Assembly: GCA_013416445.1 (NCBI GenBank)
Contig: JACCER010000006.1
Location: 1-64,000, forward strand
DNA: 64,000 nucleotides
Direction: 5' to 3'
Origin: Alcaligenaceae bacterium
GTDB lineage: Bacteria > Pseudomonadota > Gammaproteobacteria > Burkholderiales > Burkholderiaceae_B
In this document: piece after piece, positions 1 to 9,585 of the stretch
How the letters are laid out: every line of letters starts with the position of its first letter
How positions within the stretch are numbered: the stretch's first letter is position 1
Translations under genes and position numbers: made by a program
Notes under the pieces: generated by a model
What the model saw: only the letters and a program-made list of their open reading frames with translations
What the model was told of the DNA's origin: nothing
Database searches by the model: none

Positions 1-74
1 CGGACCACTGGTCCGACCGGGCGAGTTCCGCGGACGCCTCGATGGCGCTGATCGTAACGGGAACCCCGTCAGGG

Positions 75-148
75 GCGCAGCGCGTGAAGCCGAAACAGCC
101 CTCGACACACCCGACTTTCACAAGAACAAAAAACCGTACACAACACAC
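75..148 (+). repeat. 75-bp dispersed repeat (element B), copy 1
   Basis: This stretch closely matches positions 57086-57158 in the same orientation and 51078-51151 in the opposite one. Shared blocks are GCGTGAAGCCGAAAC, CTCGA, TTCACAAGAA and CGTACACAACAC. It is non-coding, with an imperfect internal inverted repeat (GTGAAG near the start, TTTCAC in the middle). The rest of positions 1-173 holds no gene I can support; the first 15 bases form a small palindrome (CGGACCA/TGGTCCG). Confidence 0.75.
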
Positions 149-173
149 TCGTGAGCCCTGTAAACATCCAGGC

Positions 174-208
174 AAAAAAAATGCCCCGCATTTTAAACTG
201 CGAGGCAT
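174..208 (-). terminator. Rho-independent terminator behind the 45-aa gene
   Basis: Read on the minus strand, ten-base arms (199-208 and 181-190) pair with one mismatch around an 8-base loop and run straight into seven T residues (174-180). It lies 20 bases after the stop of the small basic protein, so it probably ends the chemoreceptor/small-protein transcript. Confidence 0.8.
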
Positions 209-228
209 TGACTGAACTTGTGCATCAA

Positions 229-366
229 CTACTTTTTCTTGGCATCGGAACCTTGTGCCCCAGCTTTAGTCGCAGTTGAACCAAACGGTGAGGCGGGTAC
301 GGCTGGCTTGGGGGCTTGTTTGGGCTTCTTGGGCTCTTTGTTCCCTCGTAACTGACCTTTTGCCAT
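229..366 (-). CDS. Small basic conserved hypothetical protein (45 aa)
   Basis: The product begins MAKGQLRGNKEPKKPKQAPK and ends in three lysines. It is highly basic, rich in Lys, Pro and Ala, and lacks any membrane segment. Short proteins starting MAKGQ-x-R-x-NKE-x-KKPK are, as I recall, widespread in betaproteobacteria without known function; the charge would fit nucleic-acid or ribosome contact, but that is a guess. I chose the ATG at 366 because an AAGGAG box sits seven bases before it; the longer reading to 435 has no such site. It follows the chemoreceptor gene by 72 bases on the same strand and precedes a clear terminator, so co-transcription is possible. Confidence 0.75.
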   Translation of the reverse strand: MAKGQLRGNKEPKKPKQAPKPAVPASPFGSTATKAGAQGSDAKKK

Positions 367-438
367 TGAAATACTCCTTGAGCAACTATTGTGCATGCCA
401 AATGGCTTTACAAGCATACGCGCTATTAACGGCAAAGC

Positions 439-2160
439 CTAGAAAGACTCCCATTCTTCTGTTTCTTCTTGCTTGTGTGCCGACGGCAGCAAATGCCGCC
501 GCTTCGATGCGGCTGGCGTCGGCTCGGTATTTGAACTGGCAATGGGTGCAGCAACAGGCATAGCCCTGCTTGCTGTTGCAAGGGCGCTGACGAGATCATC
601 GCCCAGTTTAAAGGCGCCAACCGCAACGACCAATTGCTGGGCTTGGTCGTTCAGGCTCGCGGCGGCGACGGCTGATTCCTGAACCAGAGAGGCATTTTGC
701 TGTGTGACTTCGCTAAGCTGCAGCACCGCCGTGTTGATTTGTTCAAGGCCACTTGTTTGCTCTGTGGTGGCGATGCTGATGTCGCTGATCAGGTCATTGA
801 CACGTTTAACCTGATTAACGACGTCTTGCATAGTGGCGCCAGCCACGTCGACCATTTTGCGGCCGGCCTCGACTTTTTGCACGCTGTCGCTGATAAGCGT
901 TTTGATATCTTTGGCGGCCGCCGCACTTTTTTGCGCCAAACTGCGTACTTCGCCCGCCACGACGGCAAACCCGCGACCCTCTTCGCCTGCGCGGGCTGCT
1001 TCGACTGCGGCATTCAGGGCGAGAATATTAGTCTGGAAGGCAATGCTGTCTATGACCCCGATGATCTCGTAGATTTTCTGCGATGATTCGTTGATTTCAG
1101 CCATGGTCACGACCACGTCGTTGACAACCTGGCCACCATTACTGGCCGCTACGCTGGCCGATGATGCCAACTGCGCGGCTTGCCCTGCCACGCCAGCGTT
1201 GTTGGTGACGGTGGCGGAAAGTTGTTCCATGGCGGCGGCGGTTTGTGTAAGGCTGGCGGCCTGCTGTTCGGTGCGCTGGGACAAGTCGGTGTTGCCAGCG
1301 GCAATTTGGCCTGATCCAGCCGCAATGGTCTCGCTGCTGTTACGCACCGAGCCCACCACGGCCCGCAATGATGCCTGCATATGACTTATAGCCTGGACTA
1401 TGCTGCCCTGGACGGCTTTGGAAGTGTCAATGGACGTGGCCAGATTGCCTTGAGCAATGGCGTTGGCAACCCGGGCCACATCGCCCGGTTCACCACCCAG
1501 TTGACGCGTGAGGCTGCGTGCTAGCAGCGCACCCGCAAGAATGCCTAGCAAGATTCCGCTTAAGGTCAGTGCGATCATGAGCTTGAAGGTGCGCTGATAG
1601 ACAGCTTCTGTTTGATGGTTTAGCGCATCAGCGTTGCTTTGCTTTTGCACCAGCAGCGCCGTAAGCATGTTTTCAGCCTTAGTGGCCACCGGCAGAGCTT
1701 CTTTTAATAGCTCAGCCAAAGCGTTGCGCGGGCTGTCAGGTTCCCCCGAGGGAAGCGCTATGAGTTCTTTAAGCTTGGCCTCGTAGGCCGACACGGCCGC
1801 GCTGGCCTCGGTTGCGATCCGCTTTTCGGAGTCGGTAACCAGCGTGCCTACGGCTTCGTCCAGCGCCTGCCGGCTTAGCTGAAAATGCTTGTAGGCCGTC
1901 TCCATTTGGTGATCACGCCCCTGAATATCTGTGGCAAGCAATGCGCCTCGTGCTGCACGACCGCCGGTGACCATATTTACGCGCGCATCGGCCGCATGAC
2001 GCAAGCCTATGAGTTCCCGCTCGTACATGAGGGAAGCCATTGATTTGATTTGCCACGTGGACTGCATGCCCAGCGCACCAATAACGCCTGCCGCACATGC
2101 CCCAATTACAAATATGCTTATAAGTTTCGTGCCGACCTTCATATTAATGAACCAATTCAT
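439..2160 (-). CDS. Methyl-accepting chemotaxis protein with CheR/CheB-tether pentapeptide
   Basis: This 573-aa receptor has an N-terminal membrane segment (about 10-32), a periplasmic helical sensor region of roughly 160 residues that looks like a four-helix-bundle ligand domain, a second membrane segment (about 192-214), a HAMP linker to about residue 263, and a long cytoplasmic coiled coil. The kinase-contact tip is the invariant block around residues 371-410 ([20 protein letters not shown]). The protein ends in EWESF, matching the xWxxF pentapeptide that docks CheR and CheB in high-abundance receptors such as Tar, so it should be an autonomous, fully adapting receptor. Its ligand is unknown. 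A MerR-type promoter upstream points at this gene, hinting at metal-dependent expression. Confidence 0.93.
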   Translation of the reverse strand: MNWFINMKVGTKLISIFVIGACAAGVIGALGMQSTWQIKSMASLMYERELIGLRHAADARVNMVTGGRAARGALLATDIQGRDHQMETAYKHFQLSRQALDEAVGTLVTDSEKRIATEASAAVSAYEAKLKELIALPSGEPDSPRNALAELLKEALPVATKAENMLTALLVQKQSNADALNHQTEAVYQRTFKLMIALTLSGILLGILAGALLARSLTRQLGGEPGDVARVANAIAQGNLATSIDTSKAVQGSIVQAISHMQASLRAVVGSVRNSSETIAAGSGQIAAGNTDLSQRTEQQAASLTQTAAAMEQLSATVTNNAGVAGQAAQLASSASVAASNGGQVVNDVVVTMAEINESSQKIYEIIGVIDSIAFQTNILALNAAVEAARAGEEGRGFAVVAGEVRSLAQKSAAAAKDIKTLISDSVQKVEAGRKMVDVAGATMQDVVNQVKRVNDLISDISIATTEQTSGLEQINTAVLQLSEVTQQNASLVQESAVAAASLNDQAQQLVVAVGAFKLGDDLVSALATASRAMPVAAPIASSNTEPTPAASKRRHLLPSAHKQEETEEWESF

Positions 2161-2313
2161 TTTTGCTCTCGAGAGGCCCCTTGCAAGGGCACTATAGGAT
2201 TAGGCTTGCCAACCAAAATACGAATCGGCTGCTAGTTTGATTTGTGTTAAATGCCAGGACTAGGTATGCAGCTACGATGATTTATCTAATTATTTTTTTT
2301 GTAACTATTAATA

Positions 2314-2345
2314 ACATTAATCTCTGTACCGCAGTACGGAGTCAA
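2314..2345 (-). promoter_or_regulatory. MerR-type promoter/operator directed at the chemoreceptor gene
   Basis: On the minus strand there is a TTGACT -35 box (2345-2340), then 20 bases, then TAATGT (2319-2314), close to the TAAGGT of the classic mer promoter. The spacer carries the dyad CTCCGTAC-TGCG-GTACAGAG (2341-2322). This overlong 19-20 bp spacer with an internal CCGTAC dyad is the hallmark of promoters twisted open by MerR, ZntR or PbrR family activators. The neighbouring merR gene starts at 2357 in the other direction, the standard divergent arrangement. Confidence 0.8.
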
Positions 2346-2356
2346 GAGGCATTCGT

Positions 2357-2773
2357 ATGAATTTACCTAACTTGACAATCAGCCAGGTGGCGCAACTGGC
2401 AGAGGTCAATATTGAAACCGTGCGCTATTACCAGCGCATCGGCCTGCTGGCCCTGCCCGAGAAGCCTTCAAATGGATACCGCCGCTATTCAGTGAAAACA
2501 GTGGAACACATCAGTGTTATCAAGCGCGCCCAAAACCTGGGGTTCACTCTGAAAGAAATTGGCCGTGTCTTTCATCCGGCCTTAACGGGCACGTGCGAGG
2601 AAATCAGTGCGCTTACCGCCAGCAAGGTCAAACTACTTGAGCACAAGCTGGCTGAGCTGACTCAACTTAAAAACACACTGGTCGAACTGACCGGGCAATG
2701 CAGCACCTGTCAAGCTCAAGACATGCAAGCATGTACCATTTTGCAGGCTGTGCGCGATCACCGGCCTGTTTGA
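2357..2773 (+). CDS. MerR-family metal-responsive transcriptional regulator
   Basis: A 138-aa MerR-family protein: winged-helix DNA-binding domain (about 5-75, with RYYQRIGLL and the RRY wing), an antiparallel dimerisation helix (about 84-112) and a C-terminal metal loop. Cysteines at 80, 115, 118 and 126 align with the three Hg(II) ligands of MerR (in THCEE, then CxC...C), although the last spacing differs by a residue, so Hg, Pb, Cd or Zn are all possible. An AGAGG box precedes the ATG. No mer, cad, czc or pbr genes are nearby, so this is an orphan regulator; the divergent chemoreceptor is the only plausible adjacent target. Confidence 0.9.
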   Translation: MNLPNLTISQVAQLAEVNIETVRYYQRIGLLALPEKPSNGYRRYSVKTVEHISVIKRAQNLGFTLKEIGRVFHPALTGTCEEISALTASKVKLLEHKLAELTQLKNTLVELTGQCSTCQAQDMQACTILQAVRDHRPV

Positions 2774-2801
2774 CATTTTGCAGCACAATGCCACTGTGCT
2801 C

Positions 2802-2827
2802 GTCGGATTACGCGCCGACTCTCAATA
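2802..2827 (-). repeat. Half copy of the REP-like repeat
   Basis: GTCGGATTACGCGCC is present but the matching second arm is lost; only GGCGCGC follows after an 11-base gap. It lies between the convergent 3' ends of merR and the second chemoreceptor gene. Confidence 0.55.
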
Positions 2828-2879
2828 GGCGCGCTTGCTCTGTCACCGCAAGCTCTATGAGCACCCCACCCAAAATGCG

Positions 2880-4997
2880 CTAGCCAGCCAAACGCAAAGC
2901 ACCTGTGATGCCTGCCGTGGCGCTCACGCCCAACTTCGTGCTGACCACTTCAGCTTCTTTCATCTGGGCTATAGTCTCGCCATCAGAGGAAATCCTGAAT
3001 ACAGCAACCGCCTCGGCCAAATGCCTGGCCTGATTCAGTAATGAATCAGCTGCAGCAGCGGCTTCTTCGACCAGTGCCGCATTTTGCTGTGTGACTTCAT
3101 CCATCTGGGTAACGGCCATGTTCACCTGATCAATACCGGTAGACTGCTCTTCAGAGGCTGACGCGATTTCCCTCATGATTTCGGTGACACCCTGCACAGA
3201 CGCCAGCAGTTCGGTCATGGTCTGCCCCGCTCCTTCCACTTGTTGCGCCCCCGCATTGACTTCGGCCAAAGAGCCTTCTATGAGATTTTTTATTTCCTTG
3301 GCAGCTTCAGCACTGCGCTGAGCCAGCGAGCGCACCTCGGAAGCCACTACGGCAAAGCCTCGACCCTGTTCGCCTGCGCGTGCCGCTTCCACCGCCGCAT
3401 TCAAAGCCAGGATGTTGGTCTGGAACGCAATGCCATCGATTACCCCGACTATCTCACTGATCCTGCCCGAACTGGCTGAAATGCGGTGCATGGTCTGCAC
3501 CACATCGGATACTGCCTGCCCGCCGCGTTGAGCCACGCTGGATGCGGCATCCGCCAGTGTATTGGCCTGGCGCGCATGATCGGTATTCTGTTTTACGGTG
3601 GCTGCAAGCTCGTCCATGCTGGCCGCTGTTTGCTGCAACGACGCCGCCTGCTGCTCGGTGCGACTGGACAAATCAGTGTTGCCCGAGGCAATTTCACCGG
3701 CGCCTACGTTGATTTCGTCAACACCCGTACGTACGGCAGCGATAGTATGTTGAAGATTCTGCTGAGTGCGCCGCAAATTACCTAACAAGGCATGGACTTC
3801 ATTCTTGCTATTGGCCGGGACATCAGGAATGGGCATGGTCAAGTCACCCTGGCCCAGTTTTTCCATGCCTTGTATGACTTGGCGCACCGGACGCAAGGTG
3901 CGCGACGCCATCCACCCCACCAACAGGGATATCAGTAATGTGCCCACCAGTATCAACAGCAACTGGGTCAACAGGTACTGATAGCTGGCCTGTAGAAATG
4001 CACTTTGGTCGCCCACGCCATACATGAGCCAACCCCAGTTGGGCACTGTGGCCCAGACCAGGAATTTGGCGACGGGGTCATTGCCCAGTGTCGGGCTGGC
4101 GAAGCCGTCTGGCTGTTGATACAGATGATCAAGCAAGGCTACGTCGGACGCCGGCATGCTGGCCGACAATGGATCACCCGGCTTGCCATCAGTGCTGGCG
4201 ATACGCATCCAGCTCTTGCCATCGGCTGAACGCTGCAATATGCCTAGATTGCCATGCTCGGCAATAACGGCCGTGGTAACGGCCCGCAACACGCTGTCAA
4301 CCTGCCCATGCACATCGACCCTGATCGACAATCCGCCATACACCGTACCCGCGCTATCTTTCAGCGGCAGTATGCTCATGGCATACCATTTCCCGTTGCG
4401 CTGCACCAGCCCGCTATAGGGTTCACCCTTATCCAGTGTGCGCGCCAGCAAGTCGTTGGGCTCTACCGTGCTGCCCAAGCGTATGTTGTTATTGGCGTCG
4501 CGCAGCAAGGTCGCAACACGTACCCATTTATTACCCGAGCGCACAATAACTGCAGGGTCTGCACCGGTATTTGCATTGATGCGCAACAGGGTGTCGATAT
4601 CGCCGTTAATGATGCGGTCTTCCACCACCAGCAAAGGCACTTCGCCACCCTCATCGGTATCTACGGTACCGCCATCCAATACCGGAATGCCGCCCAGTTC
4701 ACGCTCGAACACCGGCATCAGTTCTTGGCCACGGGTGCTGGCGCTGGCAAAAACCAGTTGCAACGACTGGTCAACGCCTTGAAGCGCCGCCTTCATTTCG
4801 CGCTGTACGGCTTGCACAGCGACCGTCTGACTTTGCCAGGCCACAATAGCAGTGATGGCTAGCATGACGCCCACAGTCACCATCGACGTGGCCAAAAACA
4901 GCTTGACAGCCATCGAACGCCTGGCCAGCCAGTTTTTCCCGTTTCCCGCCCTTTTCATTTTGATAGTTGCCACGACAGTCTCCCCGACGATCTGCAT
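2880..4997 (-). CDS. Methyl-accepting chemotaxis protein with large periplasmic Cache-type sensor
   Basis: This 705-aa receptor has a basic N-terminus, a membrane segment (about 30-54), an extracytoplasmic domain of about 285 residues, a second membrane segment (about 341-364), a HAMP domain and the conserved signalling coiled coil with the [15 protein letters not shown] tip. The sensor contains the repeated pattern seen in Cache3/Cache2 domains (for example [16 protein letters not shown] near 203-218), which usually bind small organic molecules. Unlike its neighbour it ends RLAG with no xWxxF tail, so it may need another receptor for efficient methylation. The start is uncertain: the ATG at 4997 lacks a clear ribosome site and an ATG at 4958 is an alternative. 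Confidence 0.92.
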   Translation of the reverse strand: MQIVGETVVATIKMKRAGNGKNWLARRSMAVKLFLATSMVTVGVMLAITAIVAWQSQTVAVQAVQREMKAALQGVDQSLQLVFASASTRGQELMPVFERELGGIPVLDGGTVDTDEGGEVPLLVVEDRIINGDIDTLLRINANTGADPAVIVRSGNKWVRVATLLRDANNNIRLGSTVEPNDLLARTLDKGEPYSGLVQRNGKWYAMSILPLKDSAGTVYGGLSIRVDVHGQVDSVLRAVTTAVIAEHGNLGILQRSADGKSWMRIASTDGKPGDPLSASMPASDVALLDHLYQQPDGFASPTLGNDPVAKFLVWATVPNWGWLMYGVGDQSAFLQASYQYLLTQLLLILVGTLLISLLVGWMASRTLRPVRQVIQGMEKLGQGDLTMPIPDVPANSKNEVHALLGNLRRTQQNLQHTIAAVRTGVDEINVGAGEIASGNTDLSSRTEQQAASLQQTAASMDELAATVKQNTDHARQANTLADAASSVAQRGGQAVSDVVQTMHRISASSGRISEIVGVIDGIAFQTNILALNAAVEAARAGEQGRGFAVVASEVRSLAQRSAEAAKEIKNLIEGSLAEVNAGAQQVEGAGQTMTELLASVQGVTEIMREIASASEEQSTGIDQVNMAVTQMDEVTQQNAALVEEAAAAADSLLNQARHLAEAVAVFRISSDGETIAQMKEAEVVSTKLGVSATAGITGALRLAG

Positions 4998-5217
4998 TTG
5001 AAATAACTATTCTTGATATATCAAATAGATAACGGCTGGCCAGCTCCATTCTTTATGGGGGGCTGAGTAGGGACTTACCCCCACGCGGGAGAAAAAACCA
5101 TCATTATTACGGCTTCAGAATGTTATTTTCATTTACCTTGACGCCATGGCCATATATGGCAAGAATCTTGGGTTTGCAGTAGTCTGTGACCAGTAGTACC
5201 CACTCCTGGAGACTGCA

Positions 5218-5589
5218 ATGAATAGACTGTTGGCTATCTTCGCCGCCACGCTTGTGGCCGGCACATCCGCCATGGCGGCGGCTCCACCCATAGAAAGAAA
5301 CGGAACCTACCTGGTCGACCAGGCGGGCATGACGCTTTACACGTTTGACAACGACACTGCGCTTAGCGGAAAAAGCACATGCAACGGCGCTTGCGCCGAT
5401 AACTGGCCCCCGCTCATGGCCGAACCTGGCGCCACTCCTGACGGCAGCTTTACCATCATTACGCGTGAAGATGGCGCCAAGCAATGGGCTCACAATGGCA
5501 AGCTTTTGTATCTGTTTAAATCCGACAAATACCCTGGCGAGCGCAAGGGCGACAATGCCAGACACATCTGGCACGTTGTGCAAGACTGA
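5218..5589 (+). CDS. Secreted protein with Yx(F/W/Y)xxD repeat (Lipoprotein_15 type)
   Basis: The 123-aa product carries a cleavable signal peptide (about 1-21, ending AMA) and then two copies of a short repeat typified by LYTFDND near 41-47 and LYLFKSDKYPGE near 96-107. The family is described as exported proteins of unknown function. The tryptophan and cysteine pair around the CNGACADNWPP segment is typical. A GGAG box lies six bases before the ATG. It is a lone gene: upstream is the start region of the second chemoreceptor on the other strand, downstream is a REP-like hairpin between convergent genes. Confidence 0.85.
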   Translation: MNRLLAIFAATLVAGTSAMAAAPPIERNGTYLVDQAGMTLYTFDNDTALSGKSTCNGACADNWPPLMAEPGATPDGSFTIITREDGAKQWAHNGKLLYLFKSDKYPGERKGDNARHIWHVVQD

Positions 5590-5680
5590 TGCCAGAGACA
5601 AAATAAGCAACAATACCTGAGCTGGGCAGGTATAGCTGCCTGGTGTAACGCAAATGTATGTTGCAGGGCGGCGGTTTAAT

Positions 5681-5713
5681 GTCGGATTAGCGCCGCCCGG
5701 CGCGTAATCCGAC
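5681..5713 (+). repeat. REP-like palindromic repeat
   Basis: Arms GTCGGATTAGCGCC and GGCGCGTAATCCGAC around a short loop give a near-perfect stem. It lies between two convergent genes and could act as a bidirectional transcription or RNA-decay barrier. Confidence 0.85.
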
Positions 5714-5735
5714 AAACAACGCGGGAACGACAAAC

Positions 5736-7172
5736 TTACATCATTACGCTCATTGCGCGCTGCATAAGTTCTTCTACCGACATAGCCGTGCCGTTGAGAT
5801 CAACCTTGTTGTTTTCATACAAGACTGCGGCTGCCGCGTTATCGCCTTCAAGCTTCAGCAAACCCGCCTCGCTCAGGCGTGCGACATACTGGTCGTAAAT
5901 CATGGCGCCCATCATTTCCATTTGCAGTTTTTCCTGCGGGTCGCTTGAGCCTTGCCCCATGGCCTGGATGAGCATGGCCTTGGATACAGACAGGTCCAGC
6001 TTGACTCGTTTGAGGATTTCAGCTGCCAGAACATCAACACGCTGTTCTTGTACATTGGCCGGTTTGGCCAGATTGACCTGTAATGCGGCCCGGCTTTCAC
6101 CCTTGGCGTTCTTCCAGGTCAAGGGGCCTAGTTCGACAGCGGGATTCGATGCCAGCAACACCATCAGCTTTTCACGCAGGGAAGCCTCTTCTTCAGGGCT
6201 AAGCACCAGTTCCTGGTCGTTGTCCGCCCCCTGCCTGGCCTGTATTGCATCGTACTCGGCAGCCAACGCGGTCAGTGCGGCGATATCCAGATGCTGAACC
6301 TTGCCCCCCACCGAAACACTGCCCATATCAACGTCGCCCACCAGCAGGCGACCAAATTCGTATTGCAGCACGCCATCGAGCATATTTTCCTGTTGATGGC
6401 TATCAAGATTGATGGACAGGTTTTCTATGGTTACCGGACCATCACCGGTATCGCCCGCCACCAGGGAATCTATGGTGGCTTTGCTTTTCAGCTTGACGTC
6501 TTTGCCACTGGAGGTCGTGGTGCTGTCGAGCTGGATATTCTTGACTGTTACGCTTTCACGAGTTTGCTCGTTAAACACGGACAAGGCATCAAATTTGCCG
6601 GACGACACATTGTCGTTGAAATCGTTGCTGAAGCTGACGTTGATCACACCGCCGCTAAAGCTGAGTTTTTCACCGTCGATGGCGATTTCTGTGGGGGCAA
6701 ACGTCCAGGCAGACTTGCCCGAGCCGCCAAACCCCACCCTGGTTTCCACCTGCAAGGGCGACAACCCCTTCTGGCTGTCAAACCATTTCTGAATAGCGGG
6801 AGTAACTGCCAGTTGCGACTGGCTAAAAGCCAGCATGGGCGTGAAATCGCCTGCGCGCAACGCGTCGAGAGGAAACGGACCGTGCTGCAAATGATCTTGC
6901 AAAATCAATTCGACCGGCTTGCCGTCCTGGTCTTTCACGCGCAAGGTGTAGGTAACGTCAGATGAAAAAAAATGACGCTGGTATTTATCGACCGTAAGTT
7001 TCAGGCCGCTGCCGGCCGCGTCTACGCCCAGCACTTTGCCTATGCGCTCGTTGGCCACCAACACCGCGTGCTCTATGGTCGCCTGAGCCCGCTGCCCCAC
7101 ATACCAGGTAGCCCCCAGGTATGCGACGCCCGCAACCACGACTACTGCTACTACACCTGTACTTTTCTTCAT
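5736..7172 (-). CDS. DUF945 (YdgA-like) inner-membrane-anchored protein
   Basis: The 478-aa product starts MKKSTGVVAVVVVAGVAYLG, a single N-terminal membrane anchor, followed by a long beta-rich region. Its overall length and pattern (an early WYVGQRAQ segment, VGDVDMGSVSVGG in the middle, a C-terminal Ala/Leu/Met-rich stretch) match the DUF945/YdgA family, whose members sit at the cell envelope without an assigned biochemical role. I start at the ATG at 7172, preceded by AGGAAAG, rather than at 7250, which would add 26 residues before the anchor. It is transcribed alone and converges with the secreted-protein gene through a REP-like hairpin. Confidence 0.8.
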   Translation of the reverse strand: MKKSTGVVAVVVVAGVAYLGATWYVGQRAQATIEHAVLVANERIGKVLGVDAAGSGLKLTVDKYQRHFFSSDVTYTLRVKDQDGKPVELILQDHLQHGPFPLDALRAGDFTPMLAFSQSQLAVTPAIQKWFDSQKGLSPLQVETRVGFGGSGKSAWTFAPTEIAIDGEKLSFSGGVINVSFSNDFNDNVSSGKFDALSVFNEQTRESVTVKNIQLDSTTTSSGKDVKLKSKATIDSLVAGDTGDGPVTIENLSINLDSHQQENMLDGVLQYEFGRLLVGDVDMGSVSVGGKVQHLDIAALTALAAEYDAIQARQGADNDQELVLSPEEEASLREKLMVLLASNPAVELGPLTWKNAKGESRAALQVNLAKPANVQEQRVDVLAAEILKRVKLDLSVSKAMLIQAMGQGSSDPQEKLQMEMMGAMIYDQYVARLSEAGLLKLEGDNAAAAVLYENNKVDLNGTAMSVEELMQRAMSVMM

Positions 7173-7379
7173 TACTTTCCTGTTTGATAAAAACACACCG
7201 AGCCAGCCCACACTACGGTTATGACCTGATATAAACCTTATGGAAATCATTTAACCATGAATAGGCACAGGACTTTTCCCGGCAAGCCATTTACCACTGG
7301 CGTTGCAACAAAACAAAAACCTGCATACCATAGCCTTGCACAACATTTCCACTACCTAACATAAGGCAGCAAAAACACC

Positions 7380-7982
7380 ATGGCCAGCCCTATTGATTTC
7401 TATTTCGACTTCTCTTCCCCGTATGCCTATTTCGCCAGTACGCAAATTGAAGCGCTGGCCACCGAATGCAACCGAACCGTACACTGGCGGCCAATTTTAC
7501 TGGGTCCCATATTCAAAGTCTCAGGCTCCGGCCCGCTTACCAATTTGCCCATGAAAGGCAATTATGCACGCCGCGACTTTGCCCGCACAGCACAATTATT
7601 TGGTATCCCATATAACCAGCCCCAGCCCTTTCCCATCCACACGATCAACGCAGCACGCGCTACCCTGTTTCTGCAGCAGCAAGGCGATGACAAGGCTACA
7701 CCGTTCATCCAACGCCTGTTCAAGGCCTACTTCGCAGAAGGGAAAAATATCAGTGAACTGGATACCGTGCTGGAACTTGCCGGCCAGATGGGCATAGACC
7801 CCGACAAGCTGGCCGCCGGCATTGCCCAGGAAAACATCAAAGAACTGCTGAAAACAGAGGTCAACAACGCCATAGACCGTGGTGTTTTTGGCACGCCCTT
7901 CATGATCATCGACGATGAGCCCTTCTGGGGTTTCGACCGCTTCGACCACATAAGAAAATGGCTGAAGCGTCAGGCCTCGTAG
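7380..7982 (+). CDS. 2-hydroxychromene-2-carboxylate isomerase-like (DsbA/kappa-GST fold)
   Basis: A 200-aa protein of the thioredoxin-fold family that includes NahD and kappa-class glutathione transferases. The N-terminus IDFYFDFSSPYAYFAS (5-20) carries the catalytic serine motif, and the C-terminal GVFGTPFMIIDDEPFWGFDR (about 167-186) is the typical signature. NahD homologues isomerise 2-hydroxychromene-2-carboxylate in naphthalene breakdown, using glutathione, but no naphthalene genes are present here, so the real substrate is open. Its 3' end overlaps the convergent glutathione-dependent isomerase gene by 13 bases. Confidence 0.88.
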   Translation: MASPIDFYFDFSSPYAYFASTQIEALATECNRTVHWRPILLGPIFKVSGSGPLTNLPMKGNYARRDFARTAQLFGIPYNQPQPFPIHTINAARATLFLQQQGDDKATPFIQRLFKAYFAEGKNISELDTVLELAGQMGIDPDKLAAGIAQENIKELLKTEVNNAIDRGVFGTPFMIIDDEPFWGFDRFDHIRKWLKRQAS

Positions 7983-8617
7983 TCTGGCTGACTGGCCGGC
8001 GCCGCCTGCTGAAAGGCGGCAAGCTCGGCACAGGCCGCATCAATACGCACGATATTCGGCATGGCGTCCAGGCTGCAATGGTAGCGGCGGGCATTGGCTA
8101 CTTGCGGTACCAGGCATAAGTCAGCCAAGGTGGGCTGGCTGCCGTGGCAATAACGCCCGGTATCCGGGTGGCCGGCCAGCATGGCTTCGATGGCGGTCAG
8201 GCCAAGCTCGACCCAATGCCGATACCACGTGTTTATGTCGTCCTCGCTGATGTTCAATTGATGCTTCAAATACCTAAGCACCCTAAGATTATCAAGAGGA
8301 TGGATATCGCAGGCTATGGTTTGCGCAATCGCCCTTACCCTGGCCCGCCCTTTGGCATCGGCGGGCAATAACGCTGGCTCGGGGTGGGTTTCTTCCAGGT
8401 ATTCAAGAATAGCCATAGACTGGCCCACCGACCAATCGCCATCAGACAGCGTAGGCACCAGGCCATTTGGATTCAACTGCAGATAGTTTTCCGACAACTG
8501 CTGGCCACCGCCTTTAAGCAGATGCACTGGTACGGTTTCGTAGGCTACGCCCTTGAGATTCAGGGCTATCCGTACCCGGTAAGCCGCCGAGCTGCGGAAA
8601 TAACTATACAGTTTCAT
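7970..8617 (-). CDS. maiA: Maleylacetoacetate isomerase (zeta-class GST)
   Basis: The 215-aa protein begins with a thioredoxin-like domain holding the zeta-class signature RSSAAYRVRIALN (8-20), where the serines contact glutathione, then NPNGLVPTL, and an all-helical C-terminal domain. The enzyme isomerises maleylacetoacetate to fumarylacetoacetate in tyrosine/homogentisate or gentisate breakdown. The fumarylacetoacetase and dioxygenase genes are not in this window, so substrate identity (maleylpyruvate is the alternative) is not settled. An AGGAACC box precedes the ATG. ispH lies upstream on the same strand with an 8-base gap. Confidence 0.88.
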   Translation of the reverse strand: MKLYSYFRSSAAYRVRIALNLKGVAYETVPVHLLKGGGQQLSENYLQLNPNGLVPTLSDGDWSVGQSMAILEYLEETHPEPALLPADAKGRARVRAIAQTIACDIHPLDNLRVLRYLKHQLNISEDDINTWYRHWVELGLTAIEAMLAGHPDTGRYCHGSQPTLADLCLVPQVANARRYHCSLDAMPNIVRIDAACAELAAFQQAAPASQPDYEA

Positions 8618-8625
8618 CGTGGTTC

Positions 8626-9585
8626 CTAGACTTTGCGAGACAGCTCTTTGGGCAAGGGGAACGACACATTTTCTGGTGTACCCGCCAGTGTACGCACCGA
8701 TACCGCCCCCAGCTCTTTGAGTCGCACGATAACCTGATTCACCAGCACTTCGGGTGCCGATGCGCCCGCCGTCACCCCGACTCGGCGGGTGCCAGCCAGC
8801 CAGGCTGGGTTGATCATGTCGGGGTCATCGATTAAATAGGCCTCGACGCCCTTGCGCTCAGCCACTTCCCGCAAACGGTTTGAATTGGAGCTATTGGGAC
8901 TGCCCACCACCAGCACCAGATCGCATTCAGGGGCCATGATCTTGACGGCATCCTGGCGATTTTGCGTGGCGTAGCAGATATCGCTTTTCTTGGGCTCGAT
9001 AATGCCAGGAAAGCGATCGCGCAAGGCTTGCGCCACGGTGGCGGCGTCGTCGACCGACAGCGTGGTCTGGGTAACGAACGCCAAGTTGGCAGGGTCGAGC
9101 ACCTGCAGCGCGGCCACATCGGCGGCGGTTTCAACCAGATACATGCCGCCATCGGCCTGGCCCAGCGTGCCCTCGACTTCGGGGTGCCCACGGTGGCCTA
9201 TCATGACGATTTCACGCCCCGCCGCACGCATTTTGGCAACTTCCACGTGTACTTTGGTAACCAGTGGGCAAGTCGCGTCGAAGACCTTCAAGCCCATGGT
9301 TTCGGCTTCGGCGCGCACGGCCTGCGCCACGCCATGGGCCGAAAACACCACAATCGCGCCTGCGGGCGCCTCGTGCAACTGCTTGATGAACACTGCGCCT
9401 TTTTGCTTCAGGTCTTGCACCACATAGCGGTTATGCACGATTTCATGGCGCACATAAATAGGCGCGCCGTGCAGTTCGAGCGCGCGCTCGACGATATCAA
9501 TGGCCCGATCAACACCTGCGCAAAAACCACGCGGTTGCGCCAGGACGATTTCGATATCGTCTTGCTGAGGAACAGGATGAGTCAT
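8626..9585 (-). CDS. ispH: 4-hydroxy-3-methylbut-2-enyl diphosphate reductase
   Basis: IspH (LytB) performs the last step of the non-mevalonate isoprenoid pathway, reducing HMBPP to IPP and DMAPP with an iron-sulphur cluster. The 319-aa product shows the three cluster cysteines in [11 protein letters not shown] (Cys22), FDATCPLV and [11 protein letters not shown], and ends in the usual ...[10 protein letters not shown] region. A GGGAG box within slpA precedes the ATG. Start and slpA stop share one base (TAATG), so slpA-ispH are translationally coupled, an arrangement also known from E. coli. Confidence 0.97.
   Translation of the reverse strand: MTHPVPQQDDIEIVLAQPRGFCAGVDRAIDIVERALELHGAPIYVRHEIVHNRYVVQDLKQKGAVFIKQLHEAPAGAIVVFSAHGVAQAVRAEAETMGLKVFDATCPLVTKVHVEVAKMRAAGREIVMIGHRGHPEVEGTLGQADGGMYLVETAADVAALQVLDPANLAFVTQTTLSVDDAATVAQALRDRFPGIIEPKKSDICYATQNRQDAVKIMAPECDLVLVVGSPNSSNSNRLREVAERKGVEAYLIDDPDMINPAWLAGTRRVGVTAGASAPEVLVNQVIVRLKELGAVSVRTLAGTPENVSFPLPKELSRKV

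Noticed and set aside
697-1086. Open frames opposite the chemoreceptor genes, such as 697-1086 and 4254-4862 on the plus strand
   Set aside because: They are shadows of strongly conserved coding sequence on the other strand; the shifted translation has no family features.
5107-5733. 208-aa minus-strand frame over the secreted-protein gene
   Set aside because: It begins inside a REP-like repeat (translated as LSDYAPGGANP) and runs antisense to a good gene. Similar frames at 10643-10876 and 50505-50966 have the same repeat-derived segment.
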